A stretch of DNA of 64,000 bases, taken from Sinorhizobium sp. B11 (GTDB lineage: Bacteria > Pseudomonadota > Alphaproteobacteria > Rhizobiales > Rhizobiaceae). The stretch lies in the NCBI GenBank assembly GCA_039725955.1, contig CP091034.1, positions 3,596,001-3,660,000 of the forward strand, written 5' to 3'. Positions 42,921 through 52,170 of the stretch are shown piece after piece (the stretch's first letter is position 1; every line of letters begins with the position of its first letter). The position numbers and the translations under genes were made by a program. The notes beneath the pieces were generated by a model that did not search any database, was not told the DNA's origin, and saw only the letters and a program-made list of their open reading frames with translations.

Positions 42921-43781
42921 ATGCTGACAATCCTGTTCGACGGCATCGCCTATGGCATGCTTCTCTTTGTTCTCGCCTGCGGATTGTCGGTCACGCTAGG
43001 TCTGATGAATTTCGTCAATCTGGCGCACGGCGCTTTTGCCATGGCTGGTGGCTACGTCACCGTCATCATGATGAACCGCTATGGCATTTCCTTTTATTGG
43101 TGCCTGCCTGCCGCCTTCATCGTCACCGCACTCGTCGGCGTCGTGCTGGAACGGTTGCTGTACCGGCGCCTCTATTCGGCTTCACATCTTGATCAGGTGC
43201 TATTTTCGATCGGACTCGTCTTCATGGCGATATCGGCAATCGATTATTTCATGGGCGGGCAGCAGCAACTTATAAACCTGCCATCTGAACTCAGCGGCCG
43301 CTTCGACTTCCTCGGTATCGATATCGGCCGCTACCGGCTTTTCATCATCATCATCTGCGCGGTGCTGACAGTCGCGCTGCAATTGGCGCTCACCCGCACC
43401 CGCTTCGGCAGCCAGCTTCGCGCCGCTGTCGATGACGGACGTGTCGCACGCGGCATGGGCATCAATGTCTCCGTAATCTTCGCGCTGACCTTCGCGCTGG
43501 GCTCCGGCCTTGCCGGCCTCGGCGGTGCGCTCGGCACCGAACTGCTGGGTCTCGACCCGAACTTTCCGCTGAAGTACCTGATCTATTTCATGATCGTTGT
43601 CACTGTCGGCGGCACCTCGTCGATAACAGGCCCCTTCATTGCCGCGTTGCTGCTCGGCATTGCCGATGTCGCCGGCAAATATTACGTGCCGCAGCTCGGC
43701 GCCTTCATCATCTACGCCGTGATGATCCTCGTGCTGATCGTCCGGCCCCATGGCCTCTTCTCCCGGGAGGGCGGCCGATGA
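42921..43781 (+). CDS. Liv-type ABC transporter permease, LivH-like
   Basis: 286 aa. Starts MLTILFDGIAYGMLLFVLAC and contains LGLMNFVNLAHGAFAM, both typical of LivH, with the loop RAAVDDGRVARGMGI. Overlaps the LivM-like gene by 4 bases. Confidence 0.9.
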   Translation: MLTILFDGIAYGMLLFVLACGLSVTLGLMNFVNLAHGAFAMAGGYVTVIMMNRYGISFYWCLPAAFIVTALVGVVLERLLYRRLYSASHLDQVLFSIGLVFMAISAIDYFMGGQQQLINLPSELSGRFDFLGIDIGRYRLFIIIICAVLTVALQLALTRTRFGSQLRAAVDDGRVARGMGINVSVIFALTFALGSGLAGLGGALGTELLGLDPNFPLKYLIYFMIVVTVGGTSSITGPFIAALLLGIADVAGKYYVPQLGAFIIYAVMILVLIVRPHGLFSREGGR

Positions 43782-44815
43782 GCGGCGAACACAGCAACGC
43801 CTCCAGCAAGGCCATGGGACTCCTGAAGCGCGCCGGCCGCTGGCAGATCTGGGAATTCGCTCTCTGGCTGGTCGCCATCGCCGCGATCTTCACGCTGCCG
43901 TCGCAGATGCTGATCCTGACGGAGATCGCCATTCTTGCGCTCTTCGCCGTCTCTCTGGATCTCATCCTCGGTTATGCCGGCATCGTCTCGCTCGGTCATA
44001 CCGCCTTCTTCGGCCTCGGCGCTTATGCCGCCGGTCTGTTTGCGATCTATATCTCAGGTGAGCCCGTCATCGGCCTGGTGGCCGCCGCCCTCGTCAGCGG
44101 CCTCTTCGGCTTGCTGACGAGCTTCCTCGTGCTGCGCGGCTCCGACCTTACCCGCCTCATGACAACTTTCGGCGTCGCCATGCTACTCGCCGAATTCGTC
44201 AACCAGGCCGCCTGGCTCACCGGCGGCGCCGACGGCCTGAGCGGCGTGATGCTGAACCCGATCCTGGGCTATTTCGAATTCGATCTCTGGGGCCGCACTG
44301 GATACATCTACTGCCTGATTGTGCTTGTCGTTCTGACCTACATTGCACGGCGTATCGTCAACTCGCCCTTTGGCCTGTCTCTCAAGGCGATCAAGCGCAA
44401 CCAGCGCCGAGCCTCCATGCTCGGCATCTCGCCCACCCGCCGCATCGTCGCGGTCTATACGATCTCGGCTGCCTATGCCGGCGTCGCGGGCGCGCTGCTG
44501 ACGCAGACGACCAGCTTCGTCTCGCCCGACGTGCTCGCTTTCCACCGTTCTGCAGAGGTGTTGCTGGTGCTTGTCATCGGCGGCGTCGGTTATCTCTATG
44601 GCGGCGTCTTCGGCGCCGTCATCTTCTCCATCCTGCGCAACTGGCTGTCGGTCATCACGCCGCAATATTGGATGTTCTGGATCGGCCTGGTCCTGATCAT
44701 CATTGTTCTCGTTGGCCGCGAGCGTTTGAGCCGCTGGCAGACCTTGTTGCCCGGTGCTGCGCGCAACCGGCAACGGGCAAACATGCAGCATACCATTGCG
44801 GAGGAGAGCAAATGA
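43778..44815 (+). CDS. Liv-type ABC transporter permease, LivM-like
   Basis: 345 aa. The LivM motif LDLILGYAGIVSLGHTAFFG is present, followed by several helices and the coupling loop FGLSLKAIKRNQRRASMLGI. Overlaps the LivG-like gene (ATGA). Confidence 0.9.
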   Translation: MSGEHSNASSKAMGLLKRAGRWQIWEFALWLVAIAAIFTLPSQMLILTEIAILALFAVSLDLILGYAGIVSLGHTAFFGLGAYAAGLFAIYISGEPVIGLVAAALVSGLFGLLTSFLVLRGSDLTRLMTTFGVAMLLAEFVNQAAWLTGGADGLSGVMLNPILGYFEFDLWGRTGYIYCLIVLVVLTYIARRIVNSPFGLSLKAIKRNQRRASMLGISPTRRIVAVYTISAAYAGVAGALLTQTTSFVSPDVLAFHRSAEVLLVLVIGGVGYLYGGVFGAVIFSILRNWLSVITPQYWMFWIGLVLIIIVLVGRERLSRWQTLLPGAARNRQRANMQHTIAEESK

Positions 44816-45558
44816 CGATTGCCCTCGAAACCCGTCATCTCGTCAAACGCTTCGGCGGCTTCGTCGCCACCAACGATGTCTCGCTGCAGATCCGCCAGGG
44901 CGCACGCCACGCCCTGATAGGCCCGAACGGCGCTGGCAAGACCACGATCATCAACCTGCTGACTGGCGTTCTGACGCCGAACAGCGGCGAGATCCTGCTT
45001 GCCGGCGAGGATATCACCGGCGTTTCCTCCTATCGCCGCGTCGGCAAGGGCCTGTCCCGCACCTTCCAGATCAACCAGCTTTTCGGTGATTTCACGCCGC
45101 TCGATTCCGTCATGCTGGCGATCAGCGAGCGCAAGGGCCATGGTCGCTTCGCCTGGCGGCCGCTTTCGGCAGACCGCGAAGTTGCCGATGAAGCAGCCGC
45201 CTTGCTGGAGCGCTTCCGCCTTGTCGATGTCATGGGCATGCCGACGACGCTCCTGCCCTACGGCAAGCAGCGCCTGCTGGAGATCGCCCTTGCGATCGCG
45301 ATGCGGCCGAAAGTGCTGCTGCTCGACGAGCCGGCCGCCGGCGTTCCCGAAGAAGAGCGCCATGAGGTTCTCGGCATCGTCCGCGAACTGCCCGCCAATG
45401 TTACGGTCGTGCTGATCGAACACGACATGGATCTCGTCTTTTCTTTCGCGGACCGTATTTCGGTGCTCGCTGCCGGTGCTCTCTTTGCCGAAGGCACCGT
45501 CGCCGAAATCTCCAAAGACCCGCAGGTCAAAGCCATCTATCTCGGGGAGGATGCCTGA
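44812..45558 (+). CDS. Liv-type ABC transporter ATPase, LivG-like
   Basis: 248 aa from ATG at 44812 (GGAGGAGA upstream). Walker A GPNGAGKTTI, Walker B LLLDEPAAG. The signature motif reads LPYGKQRLLEIA rather than the usual LSGGQ, a variation seen in LivG-type proteins. One-base overlap with the LivF-like gene. Confidence 0.9.
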   Translation: MTIALETRHLVKRFGGFVATNDVSLQIRQGARHALIGPNGAGKTTIINLLTGVLTPNSGEILLAGEDITGVSSYRRVGKGLSRTFQINQLFGDFTPLDSVMLAISERKGHGRFAWRPLSADREVADEAAALLERFRLVDVMGMPTTLLPYGKQRLLEIALAIAMRPKVLLLDEPAAGVPEEERHEVLGIVRELPANVTVVLIEHDMDLVFSFADRISVLAAGALFAEGTVAEISKDPQVKAIYLGEDA

Positions 45559-46256
45559 TGGCCGAATTGCTTCGGGTCGAACGCCTCATCGCCGGTTATG
45601 GGGAAGCCCATGTGCTTGCCAAGGTCGATTTTACGCTGGAGGAAGGCCGCTCTCTGGCCTTGCTCGGCCGCAACGGCGCCGGCAAGACGACCCTGCTCAA
45701 CACCATCATCGGCGTCACCACCCACCACGCCGGTTCCATCCACCTGCAGCAGCGCGACATCACCCGGCTGCGCGCGGAAAAGCGTGCTCCCCTCGGCATC
45801 GGCTGGGTGCCGCAGGAGCGCAATATCTTCCGTTCGCTGACGGTGGAAGAAAATCTGACGGCGAGCGCGCGGCCCGGCGCCTGGAATGTCGCCCGCATCT
45901 ACCAGATGTTCCCGCGGCTGCAGGAACGTCGCCGCAACCTCGGCAACCAATTGTCAGGAGGCGAGCAGCAAATGCTCGCCATCGCCCGCGCCCTGATGCT
46001 GAATCCGAAGGTGCTGCTGCTCGATGAACCGCTGGAGGGCCTCGCGCCGATCATCGTCGATGAACTGCTGGCAGCGCTTCGCCGCATCGTCACCGGCGAA
46101 GGCATGTCGGCAATCATCGTCGAGCAGAAGGCGCGCAAAGTATTGCCGCTGACGGATGAGGTCATCGTGCTCGAACGTGGCGCGGTGACCTACCGCGACA
46201 CATCCGAAGCACTTCTCGCCTCACCGGAAATCCTCGAAGCGCATCTAAGCGTCTAG
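45558..46256 (+). CDS. Liv-type ABC transporter ATPase, LivF-like
   Basis: 232 aa. Walker A GRNGAGKTTL, signature LSGGEQQM, Walker B LLLDEPLEGLAP. Last gene of the importer operon; its stop is 2 bp from the convergent MurA paralogue. Confidence 0.92.
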   Translation: MAELLRVERLIAGYGEAHVLAKVDFTLEEGRSLALLGRNGAGKTTLLNTIIGVTTHHAGSIHLQQRDITRLRAEKRAPLGIGWVPQERNIFRSLTVEENLTASARPGAWNVARIYQMFPRLQERRRNLGNQLSGGEQQMLAIARALMLNPKVLLLDEPLEGLAPIIVDELLAALRRIVTGEGMSAIIVEQKARKVLPLTDEVIVLERGAVTYRDTSEALLASPEILEAHLSV

Positions 46257-46258
46257 CT

Positions 46259-47581
46259 TTATGCTTCGCGCGGCGGCACGCGGGTAATGCGCGCGCCGAG
46301 CGCGTTGAGCCGCTCCTCGATCCGCTCATAGCCGCGCTCGATCTGCTGGGCATTGTTGATAACGCTCGTTCCTTCGGCGCACATCGCAGCAATCAGCATC
46401 GCCATGCCGGCGCGAATGTCGGGGCTTTCCACCTGTGCGGCGCGCAGCTTGGACGGGCCGGCGACGATCGCGCGGTGCGGATCGCAAAGCACGATACGCG
46501 CGCCCATGGTGATCAGCTTGTCGACGAAGAACATCCGGCTTTCGAACATCTTCTCGAACATCAGCACCACGCCATCGCACTGCGAGGCGGTGACGATGGC
46601 AATCGACATGGTATCGGCCGGGAAAGCCGGCCAGGGCTGATCCTCGATCTTCGGAATATGCCCGCCGAAATCCGGCTGGATCTTCATCTCCTGACCCGCT
46701 GGCACGACAAGATCGTCGCCCTCGATGCGGCAGCGGATGCCAAGCCTCTCGAAGGTCATCAGCGTCGAGCGCAGATGCTCCACACCTGCGCGGCGGATGA
46801 CGATCTCGGAACCGGTGACTGCAGCAAGGCCGATCAGCGAGCCAATCTCGTTATGGTCAGGGCCGATGCGGTGTGAGGCACCGCCGAGAGGCTGGCCGCC
46901 ATGGATGATCATCGTGTTGGTGCCGATACCTTCGATCTTGGCACCCATGGCAATGAGGAAATGGGCGAGATCCTGGACATGCGGCTCGGAGGCGCAATTG
47001 CGCAGGATCGTCTTGCCTTCGGCGGCCACAGCCGCGCAGAGCGCATTTTCCGTGGCAGTGACCGACGGTTCGTCAAGGAAGACATCCGCACCTCGCAGGT
47101 GCCTGGCGCGAAAACTATAGGAACCGTTGACGCTGATCTCGGCACCGAGCTGTTCAAGTGCCAGGAAATGCGTGTCGACGCGGCGGCGGCCGATGACATC
47201 GCCACCCGGCGGCGGCAACGTGATCTCGCCGCAACGAGCCAGCATCGGGCCGGCAAGCAGGATGGACGCGCGAATGCGGGCGCACAACGCCGGATCGAGA
47301 TCGGCCGGCTTGAGATTGCTCGCCTCGATCTCGAGTTCGTTGCGGCCGAGCCAGCGCGCCTTGGCGCCGACGGACTGGATCAGCTCGACCAGCGCTTCGA
47401 CGTCGCGGATACGCGGCACGTTGGTCAGATACACGAGCTTGTCGGTCAGCAGCGAAGCGGCAATGATCGGCAAGGCGGCATTCTTGTTGCCGCTCGGCTG
47501 GATCTCGCCGGCAAGGCGATGGCCGCCCTCGACGATGTACTGAATTCGCTCATGCGGCTGGGCCTGTGCCACTACTGTCAT
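46259..47581 (-). CDS. murA: MurA-family enolpyruvyl transferase paralogue with Cys-to-Asp at the fosfomycin site
   Basis: 440 aa EPSP/MurA fold. The catalytic Lys is kept in PSGNKNAALPIIAASLL (K33). The loop that reads GGCxIGxRPVD in E. coli MurA reads GGDVIGRRRVD here, placing Asp128 where the fosfomycin-reactive Cys115 would be. Natural Asp variants in mycobacteria and chlamydiae are active and fosfomycin-insensitive. It is probably a second copy, since its sequence differs from housekeeping rhizobial MurA as I recall it. It lies between the Liv-type operon and ligM; whether it has a wall or another role is open. Confidence 0.85.
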   Translation of the reverse strand: MTVVAQAQPHERIQYIVEGGHRLAGEIQPSGNKNAALPIIAASLLTDKLVYLTNVPRIRDVEALVELIQSVGAKARWLGRNELEIEASNLKPADLDPALCARIRASILLAGPMLARCGEITLPPPGGDVIGRRRVDTHFLALEQLGAEISVNGSYSFRARHLRGADVFLDEPSVTATENALCAAVAAEGKTILRNCASEPHVQDLAHFLIAMGAKIEGIGTNTMIIHGGQPLGGASHRIGPDHNEIGSLIGLAAVTGSEIVIRRAGVEHLRSTLMTFERLGIRCRIEGDDLVVPAGQEMKIQPDFGGHIPKIEDQPWPAFPADTMSIAIVTASQCDGVVLMFEKMFESRMFFVDKLITMGARIVLCDPHRAIVAGPSKLRAAQVESPDIRAGMAMLIAAMCAEGTSVINNAQQIERGYERIEERLNALGARITRVPPREA

Positions 47582-47723
47582 CCTTGTTCGATTCGATTTT
47601 CAGGAGGCATATCTGCGTTGTCTTTGTGACATCGGAGTGATCGCCGATCGGGAAGAGTGGCTGTTCTAACAGCTGCCATGCGTGGTCGGCTAGAGGCAAT
47701 GCGCGAGGACGAATCGATGAAAA

Positions 47724-47745
47724 ACGGCGCCCTCCCGGGCGCCGT
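47724..47745 (-). terminator. Intrinsic terminator of ligM
   Basis: ACGGCGCCC and GGGCGCCGT form a 9-bp stem with a 4-nt loop; on the minus strand a T run follows. It lies about 30 bp after the ligM stop. Confidence 0.75.
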
Positions 47746-47775
47746 CGTTAACACCGTGGATGGTGGTGTCAGAGT

Positions 47776-49188
47776 TCAGCTCTTCTTGCTACGCCAGCTG
47801 TCGGCGTAATTCTCGCGAGCTTCACGGGAATAGGGAGTGGGCGAAACACGCACGCGGATTTCCGCCTGCTTGTGCGGTTCGACCGAGGTCTTGCCTGAGC
47901 CACCGTCGGGTTCGCCCCACACGAGGGTCAGCACATCGCCAACCTCAACATCGGCATCAACGATGCCGAGCGAGAGCATGCAACGCTCGTTGTAGCTGTA
48001 GCCATTGAACATCGACATGCCGACCATCTTGCCGTCGCGCATGATCTTGTCGGCGCTGGTCGAGGCATAATTCGGCTGAGGGAAATCGATCCACTTGAAA
48101 TGATCTTCACCCGGACGGAATGCCGAGGCGATGACGTTGACGACATCTTCGGCATTCCACTCGAAGGTCACCTTCTTGCGGCCCGTCTGGCCCTTCATTT
48201 TCTCCAGTGCCGACTTGCCGATGAAATCGTCCTTCTTCCAGCCGATGTAGAAGTCGTAGCCGAGTTCGAACGGATTGACGTAATAGTCCTCGATATTGCT
48301 GGTAACGAAGCTTCCGCCGATGGCGCCAGTTGCCTCGTAGCTGTCGGCGCCGAGCCAGTCGCGATAGGCAGCCAGCATGCCGTCACCCGTATAGATGCCG
48401 GGCAGTGGCGACGGGATCCAGCCGGATTCCAGCGTATTGGTGGAATAGGCGCGGCTGCCGCAGCGTACGAGATCAACACCCGCCGCCTTTGCCGATTCCA
48501 GGATGACCGAGTGGATATAGGCCTTGTCCTCGTAGGGACCCCAGATTTCCAGGCCCGGCGCACCGGACATGCCGTGGCGCAGCGCATTCACGGTCTTCGA
48601 GCCGACCTTGATCTTGTCGACATGGAAGAACTTGATGTCGGGAATCGGTCCGCCATTCATCTTCTCGAAGATCTTTGGGGCATCCGGTCCCTGGATCTGA
48701 TAGCGATAATGCGTACGCAACACCCGTTCGCCTTCCGGGCGCGAGGGCGAGCGCGGATCGTATTTGAGCCGCACGTTCCACTTGCCGTAAGCAGCGCAGA
48801 ACATCAGCCAGTTGGAGGTCGGCGAGCGGCCGACGAGGATGAACTTATCATCGCGTTCGCGGAAGATGATCTGGTCGCCGATGACATGACCGGCCGGCGT
48901 GACCGGTACGAAATGCTTGGCGCGGTTCGTATCGAAATTCGAGAAGGAGTTGACGCCGTGATAGGCGAGGAACTTCTCCGCGTCAGGGCCTTCGACCGTC
49001 AACTCGTCCATATGGTGCGACTGATCGAAGAGGACGGCGGAGTTGCGCCACGCGGCCTGCTCCGAACGCCAGTTGGAGAACTCGGCCGCCACGACCGGGT
49101 ATACATACATGCCGACCTTGGAATTGCGCAGCAACTCCACCGTATTGCCAGCCGACTTCAAAACTTCGGATAGGTTCGATCTCGCCAC
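47776..49188 (-). CDS. ligM: Tetrahydrofolate-dependent aryl O-demethylase, LigM-like
   Basis: 470 aa from GTG at 49188 (GGGAGGA upstream), which gives the LigM-like start NLSEVLKSAGNTVELLRNSK. It matches the Sphingobium LigM/DesA family throughout: YVYPVVAAEFSNWRSEQAAW, VLFDQSHHM, RHGMSGAPGLEIWGPYE, NTLESGWIPSPLPGIYTGD, GGSFVTSNIEDYYVNP, GYSYNER and VEPHKQAEIR. The fold is that of the glycine-cleavage T protein. It moves the methyl of vanillate or 3-O-methylgallate to THF. Monocistronic, with ATGTATACAT just upstream and a terminator after it. Confidence 0.88.
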   Translation of the reverse strand: MARSNLSEVLKSAGNTVELLRNSKVGMYVYPVVAAEFSNWRSEQAAWRNSAVLFDQSHHMDELTVEGPDAEKFLAYHGVNSFSNFDTNRAKHFVPVTPAGHVIGDQIIFRERDDKFILVGRSPTSNWLMFCAAYGKWNVRLKYDPRSPSRPEGERVLRTHYRYQIQGPDAPKIFEKMNGGPIPDIKFFHVDKIKVGSKTVNALRHGMSGAPGLEIWGPYEDKAYIHSVILESAKAAGVDLVRCGSRAYSTNTLESGWIPSPLPGIYTGDGMLAAYRDWLGADSYEATGAIGGSFVTSNIEDYYVNPFELGYDFYIGWKKDDFIGKSALEKMKGQTGRKKVTFEWNAEDVVNVIASAFRPGEDHFKWIDFPQPNYASTSADKIMRDGKMVGMSMFNGYSYNERCMLSLGIVDADVEVGDVLTLVWGEPDGGSGKTSVEPHKQAEIRVRVSPTPYSREARENYADSWRSKKS

Positions 49189-49215
49189 CTGATGTCCTCC
49201 CATTGGCATGCGATA

Positions 49216-49225
49216 ATGTATACAT
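49216..49225. promoter_or_regulatory. GntR regulon palindrome, site 2 (ligM)
   Basis: Perfect ATGTATACAT about 28 bp upstream of the ligM GTG, in the 156-bp gap between ligM and the GntR gene. The gap also holds the GntR terminator. Confidence 0.7.
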
Positions 49226-49296
49226 GAAATGCCCAATGCGATCAGATTGCAAGCCTATTTTGTCCCGACAACGCCCAGGCCAATGCTCCGAAAATG

Positions 49297-49319
49297 AAAA
49301 AAGGCGGCCACAGGCCGCC
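49297..49319 (-). terminator. Intrinsic terminator of the GntR gene
   Basis: GGCGGCC and GGCCGCC around TGT on the minus strand, followed by TTTTTTC. It lies between the GntR stop and the ligM promoter. Confidence 0.75.
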
Positions 49320-49344
49320 CTTCAGAACCGGGAGTTATCTGAAA

Positions 49345-50079
49345 TTACCGATGAATCAGCGCGAGTCCCCTGATCTGTTCGATCAGTGTTGGGTCTTCCG
49401 CCAGAATGTATTCAAGATTGCGCCGCGCCGTACGGGCATGCTCCCTGGCGATCGCTTCCGCGCGGCTGCCTTCGCGCGCTTCGATCGCGCTGACGAGCGC
49501 CCTGTGCTGGTCCTGGGCGGAGCGCAGCGAACGACGGAAGGCGGTGATATCAGCTTTGTCCGGCAGGAACGCCGAGGGCGAGGCAAAAGGCAGCGAACTT
49601 GCCCGCTCCACCTCACGCCTGATGATCTCGCTGCCGGCAAGCGCTGCAAGCTGATGGTGGAATTTTTCGTTCAGGTCGGAATAGGCATCGAAATCGACAT
49701 CGTCGAGCTGCTCGCCGAAACAGGCGTCGAGCTTCAGCACCGTCTGCCTGATATCTTCGAGCGCATCGGGTGCGGCGCCGCGTTCCGCAGCGAGCCTTGC
49801 CGCCATGCCTTCCATGACACCGCGCACTTCTATGGAATCGACCACATCGGCAAAACCGAAACGGCGGACGACAAAGCCACCATTTGGCAGGCGATCGAGC
49901 AGCCCCTCCTCCGTCAGCCGGGACATGGCCTCCCGCACGGGAGTGCGTGAAATATCGAGCGCCTCCGCCAGCGGCACTTCGAAGAGGCGCGTGCCGCCCT
50001 GCAACTCGCCGCTCAAAATCTTTTCCCGCAACTCGATAACGGCGCGACGGCCATGTGTTGCGGCTTCACTCTGCTTCAT
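49345..50079 (-). CDS. GntR-family (FCD) regulator of the aromatic regulon
   Basis: 244 aa from ATG at 50079 (GGAGG upstream). HTH FEVPLAEALDISRTPVREAM, then an FCD domain with metal-type residues (DLNEKFHHQLAAL, QDQHRALVSAI, REHARTARR). It sits between ligM and the dioxygenase operon; the perfect palindrome and two degenerate copies flank it. It is the best candidate to bind ATGTATACAT and release it on binding an aromatic acid. Confidence 0.88.
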   Translation of the reverse strand: MKQSEAATHGRRAVIELREKILSGELQGGTRLFEVPLAEALDISRTPVREAMSRLTEEGLLDRLPNGGFVVRRFGFADVVDSIEVRGVMEGMAARLAAERGAAPDALEDIRQTVLKLDACFGEQLDDVDFDAYSDLNEKFHHQLAALAGSEIIRREVERASSLPFASPSAFLPDKADITAFRRSLRSAQDQHRALVSAIEAREGSRAEAIAREHARTARRNLEYILAEDPTLIEQIRGLALIHR

Positions 50080-50101
50080 CGGCGCCTCCAATCCCGGCTA
50101 A

Positions 50102-50111
50102 ATGTATATAG
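50102..50111. promoter_or_regulatory. Degenerate GntR half-site at its own promoter
   Basis: ATGTATATAG keeps the first seven bases of ATGTATACAT and overlaps a -10-like TATATA for the GntR gene, suggesting weak autoregulation. Confidence 0.4.
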
Positions 50112-50162
50112 CAGCCGGAACGCATACAAAACCCCACCCTGAGCCGGCATCCTAACACATAA

Positions 50163-50172
50163 TTGTATGCAT
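50163..50172. promoter_or_regulatory. Degenerate GntR site in the divergent region
   Basis: TTGTATGCAT matches 8 of 10 positions of ATGTATACAT. With the perfect site at 50238 it could allow cooperative binding between the two promoters. Confidence 0.35.
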
Positions 50173-50237
50173 CATACCAAAGTCTCTTCGCCAAATTGGC
50201 GTTTATGAAAGTCGATCCACTCCCATCTCTTGACACA

Positions 50238-50247
50238 ATGTATACAT
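50238..50247. promoter_or_regulatory. GntR regulon palindrome, site 3 (hydrolase-ligAB operon)
   Basis: Perfect ATGTATACAT beginning 2 nt after a TTGACA -35 box (50230-50235), 31 bp before the hydrolase start. Bound repressor would sit between the promoter elements. Confidence 0.7.
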
Positions 50248-50278
50248 TTATGATGTCTGATTTGCGGGAGGAAAATCG

Positions 50279-50989
50279 ATGGCAACGCTCGCGCTCATTC
50301 CGGGGCTCGTGTCCGACAGCATTGTCTGGGCGCCGCTTGCCGATGCCGTCGGGCACCGCATGCCCGTGCACGCGGCGGATGTTTCGCGTGCTTCCTCGAT
50401 ATCGGGCATGGCAGAAAATGTTCTCGCCGCCACTGAAGGCGATTTGATTGCGGTCGGCCATTCCATGGGCGGACGCGTCGCCATGGAAATGGCTCGTATG
50501 GCACCGGATCGCATTCGCGGACTGGTCCTTGCCAATACCGGCCACCATCCGAAACGCGATGGCGAGGAAATCAAACGCCAGCAAATGATCGATCTTGGTC
50601 ATCGCAGCATGGATGAACTGGCGGATCAATGGCTGCCGCCCATGCTCCACCCTGGCCGACTGTCAGATGTCGGCTTGATCAGCCATCTGCGCACCATGGT
50701 GTTAAGGGCCGGCGCTGATGTCCATGAGCGACAGATTCGAGCGCTTATCAATCGGCCGAACGCCAGCACCTATATAGCCGAACTCGGCTGTCCCATCCTG
50801 CTCATTGCTGCGCGTCAGGATGGCTGGAGCCCGATTACCCAGCATCAGGAAATCGCCGAAGCAGCACCCGATGCAGAACTCGTCATCATCGAAGATGCTG
50901 GCCATTTCGGCCCCGTGGAGCGCCCGGCCGAGGTGACGTCCGCAATCACCAGCTGGCTGACGCGCAGATTTGGAGGAATTCATGCCTGA
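50279..50989 (+). CDS. Alpha/beta-fold hydrolase
   Basis: 236 aa, GGGAGG upstream of the ATG. The nucleophile elbow GHSMGG (about residues 60-65), an acid after RQDG and the His in DAGHFGPVERP complete the catalytic triad. First gene of the ligAB operon and overlapping ligA. It could be an esterase releasing a phenolic acid from an ester or a lactone hydrolase; it is not an amidohydrolase, so it is not LigI. Confidence 0.85.
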   Translation: MATLALIPGLVSDSIVWAPLADAVGHRMPVHAADVSRASSISGMAENVLAATEGDLIAVGHSMGGRVAMEMARMAPDRIRGLVLANTGHHPKRDGEEIKRQQMIDLGHRSMDELADQWLPPMLHPGRLSDVGLISHLRTMVLRAGADVHERQIRALINRPNASTYIAELGCPILLIAARQDGWSPITQHQEIAEAAPDAELVIIEDAGHFGPVERPAEVTSAITSWLTRRFGGIHA

Positions 50990-51335
50990 GAATAGCGGGA
51001 CCATTCCCGATACGCCGCTTTTCGACCGCGCCGGCTCGATCCGCGGCTACCGCCTCAACAAGATGGCTATGGCGCTCGGCCAGGCGGAAAACCGCGATGC
51101 CTTCAAGGCGGATGAGGATGCCTATCTCACCCGCTTCGGCCTGAACAACGAAGAAAAGGCCGCCGTTAAAAGCCGAGACTGGCACGAGATGGTCCGCCTT
51201 GGCGGTAACCTGTTCTTCATCCTGAAGATCGCCGCTGTCGACCCGACGCCGATCACTCAGATCGGCGCCGCCCAGGCCGGCATGTCGCATGAGGATTTTC
51301 TCTACGAAAGGCTGGGAAAGAAAAGACATGGCTAG
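50982..51335 (+). CDS. ligA: Protocatechuate 4,5-dioxygenase alpha subunit-like protein
   Basis: 117 aa from ATG at 50982 (GGAGGAA upstream). Helical LigA domain: YRLNKMAMALGQAENRDAF, LNNEEKAAVKSRDWHEMVRL and LGGNLFFILKIAAVD. The small subunit caps the active site of LigB. The ends overlap both neighbours, so the three are translated together. A separate small subunit is the LigAB arrangement, unlike fused gallate dioxygenases such as GalA. Confidence 0.87.
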   Translation: MPENSGTIPDTPLFDRAGSIRGYRLNKMAMALGQAENRDAFKADEDAYLTRFGLNNEEKAAVKSRDWHEMVRLGGNLFFILKIAAVDPTPITQIGAAQAGMSHEDFLYERLGKKRHG

Positions 51336-52170
51336 GATTATAGGTGGCCTTGGGACGAGCCACGTCCCATCGATCGGCGCCGCCCTGGACAAGGGTCTGC
51401 GCGACACCCCGGACTGGAAGCCCTTCTTCGATGGCTATGAAGCCGGCCAGCAATGGATGCGTGAGGCAAAACCCGATATCGCCGTCGTGATCTTCAACGA
51501 CCACGGCAACAGCTTCTTCCTCGACCGCGTGCCGACTTTCGCAGTGGGCGTAGCGGAAACCTATCAGCCGGTCGACGAAGGCTGGGGGCCACGCCCCATC
51601 CCCGCCTTCGACGGTGCCGCCGATTTCTCCTGGCATTTTGTCGACAGGCTGGTCGAGCGCCATTTCGATCCGCTGGTCTGCCGCGAGATCGAGGTCGATC
51701 ACGGCTTGCAGGTACCCATGGAACTGTTCTTCGGCCGACCGGAGCGCTGGCCGGTCAAGGTTCTGCCGATCTGGGTGAACACCATCCAGTATCCGATCCC
51801 CACACCGCAGCGCTGCTGGGAGATGGGCAAGGTGCTGCGTGAGGCGATCGAAAGCTGGCCTGGCGACGAGCGTGTTGTCATTCTCGGCACGGGCGGCCTG
51901 TCGCATCAGCTGCAGGGCGCGCGTGCCGGCTTCATAAACCAGGCGGCTGACCGCGCCTGGCTTGACGGTATCGCCGCCAACCCGGAACCTTACCGCGCCA
52001 TGAGCCGCGAGGATTATGTCGAGCAATTCGGTTCCGAAGGCGCCGAACTCATCATGTGGCTGGTCATGCGCGCCGCCATGAACGAGCAGGTCAATCTCAT
52101 CCACAAGCACTATCACGCGCCGGCCTCCATGACCGGCGCCGGCATGGTCGTGCTGGAAAACGCCGCCTGA
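51328..52170 (+). CDS. ligB: Class II extradiol dioxygenase, LigB-like catalytic subunit
   Basis: 280 aa from ATG at 51328. Iron ligands expected at His12 (GTSHVPSIG) and His59 (FNDHGNSFF) are present, and the later catalytic-His region GTGGLSHQLQG is intact. It cleaves protocatechuate to carboxyhydroxymuconate semialdehyde or gallate to 4-oxalomesaconate. The nearby GalD/GalB/GalC genes start from 4-oxalomesaconate, so gallate is favoured. Confidence 0.88.
   Translation: MARIIGGLGTSHVPSIGAALDKGLRDTPDWKPFFDGYEAGQQWMREAKPDIAVVIFNDHGNSFFLDRVPTFAVGVAETYQPVDEGWGPRPIPAFDGAADFSWHFVDRLVERHFDPLVCREIEVDHGLQVPMELFFGRPERWPVKVLPIWVNTIQYPIPTPQRCWEMGKVLREAIESWPGDERVVILGTGGLSHQLQGARAGFINQAADRAWLDGIAANPEPYRAMSREDYVEQFGSEGAELIMWLVMRAAMNEQVNLIHKHYHAPASMTGAGMVVLENAA

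Noticed and set aside
49090..49110. GTATACAT-like string inside ligM
   Set aside because: It lies within coding sequence, lacks the full palindrome and is explained by Tyr/Thr/Tyr codons.
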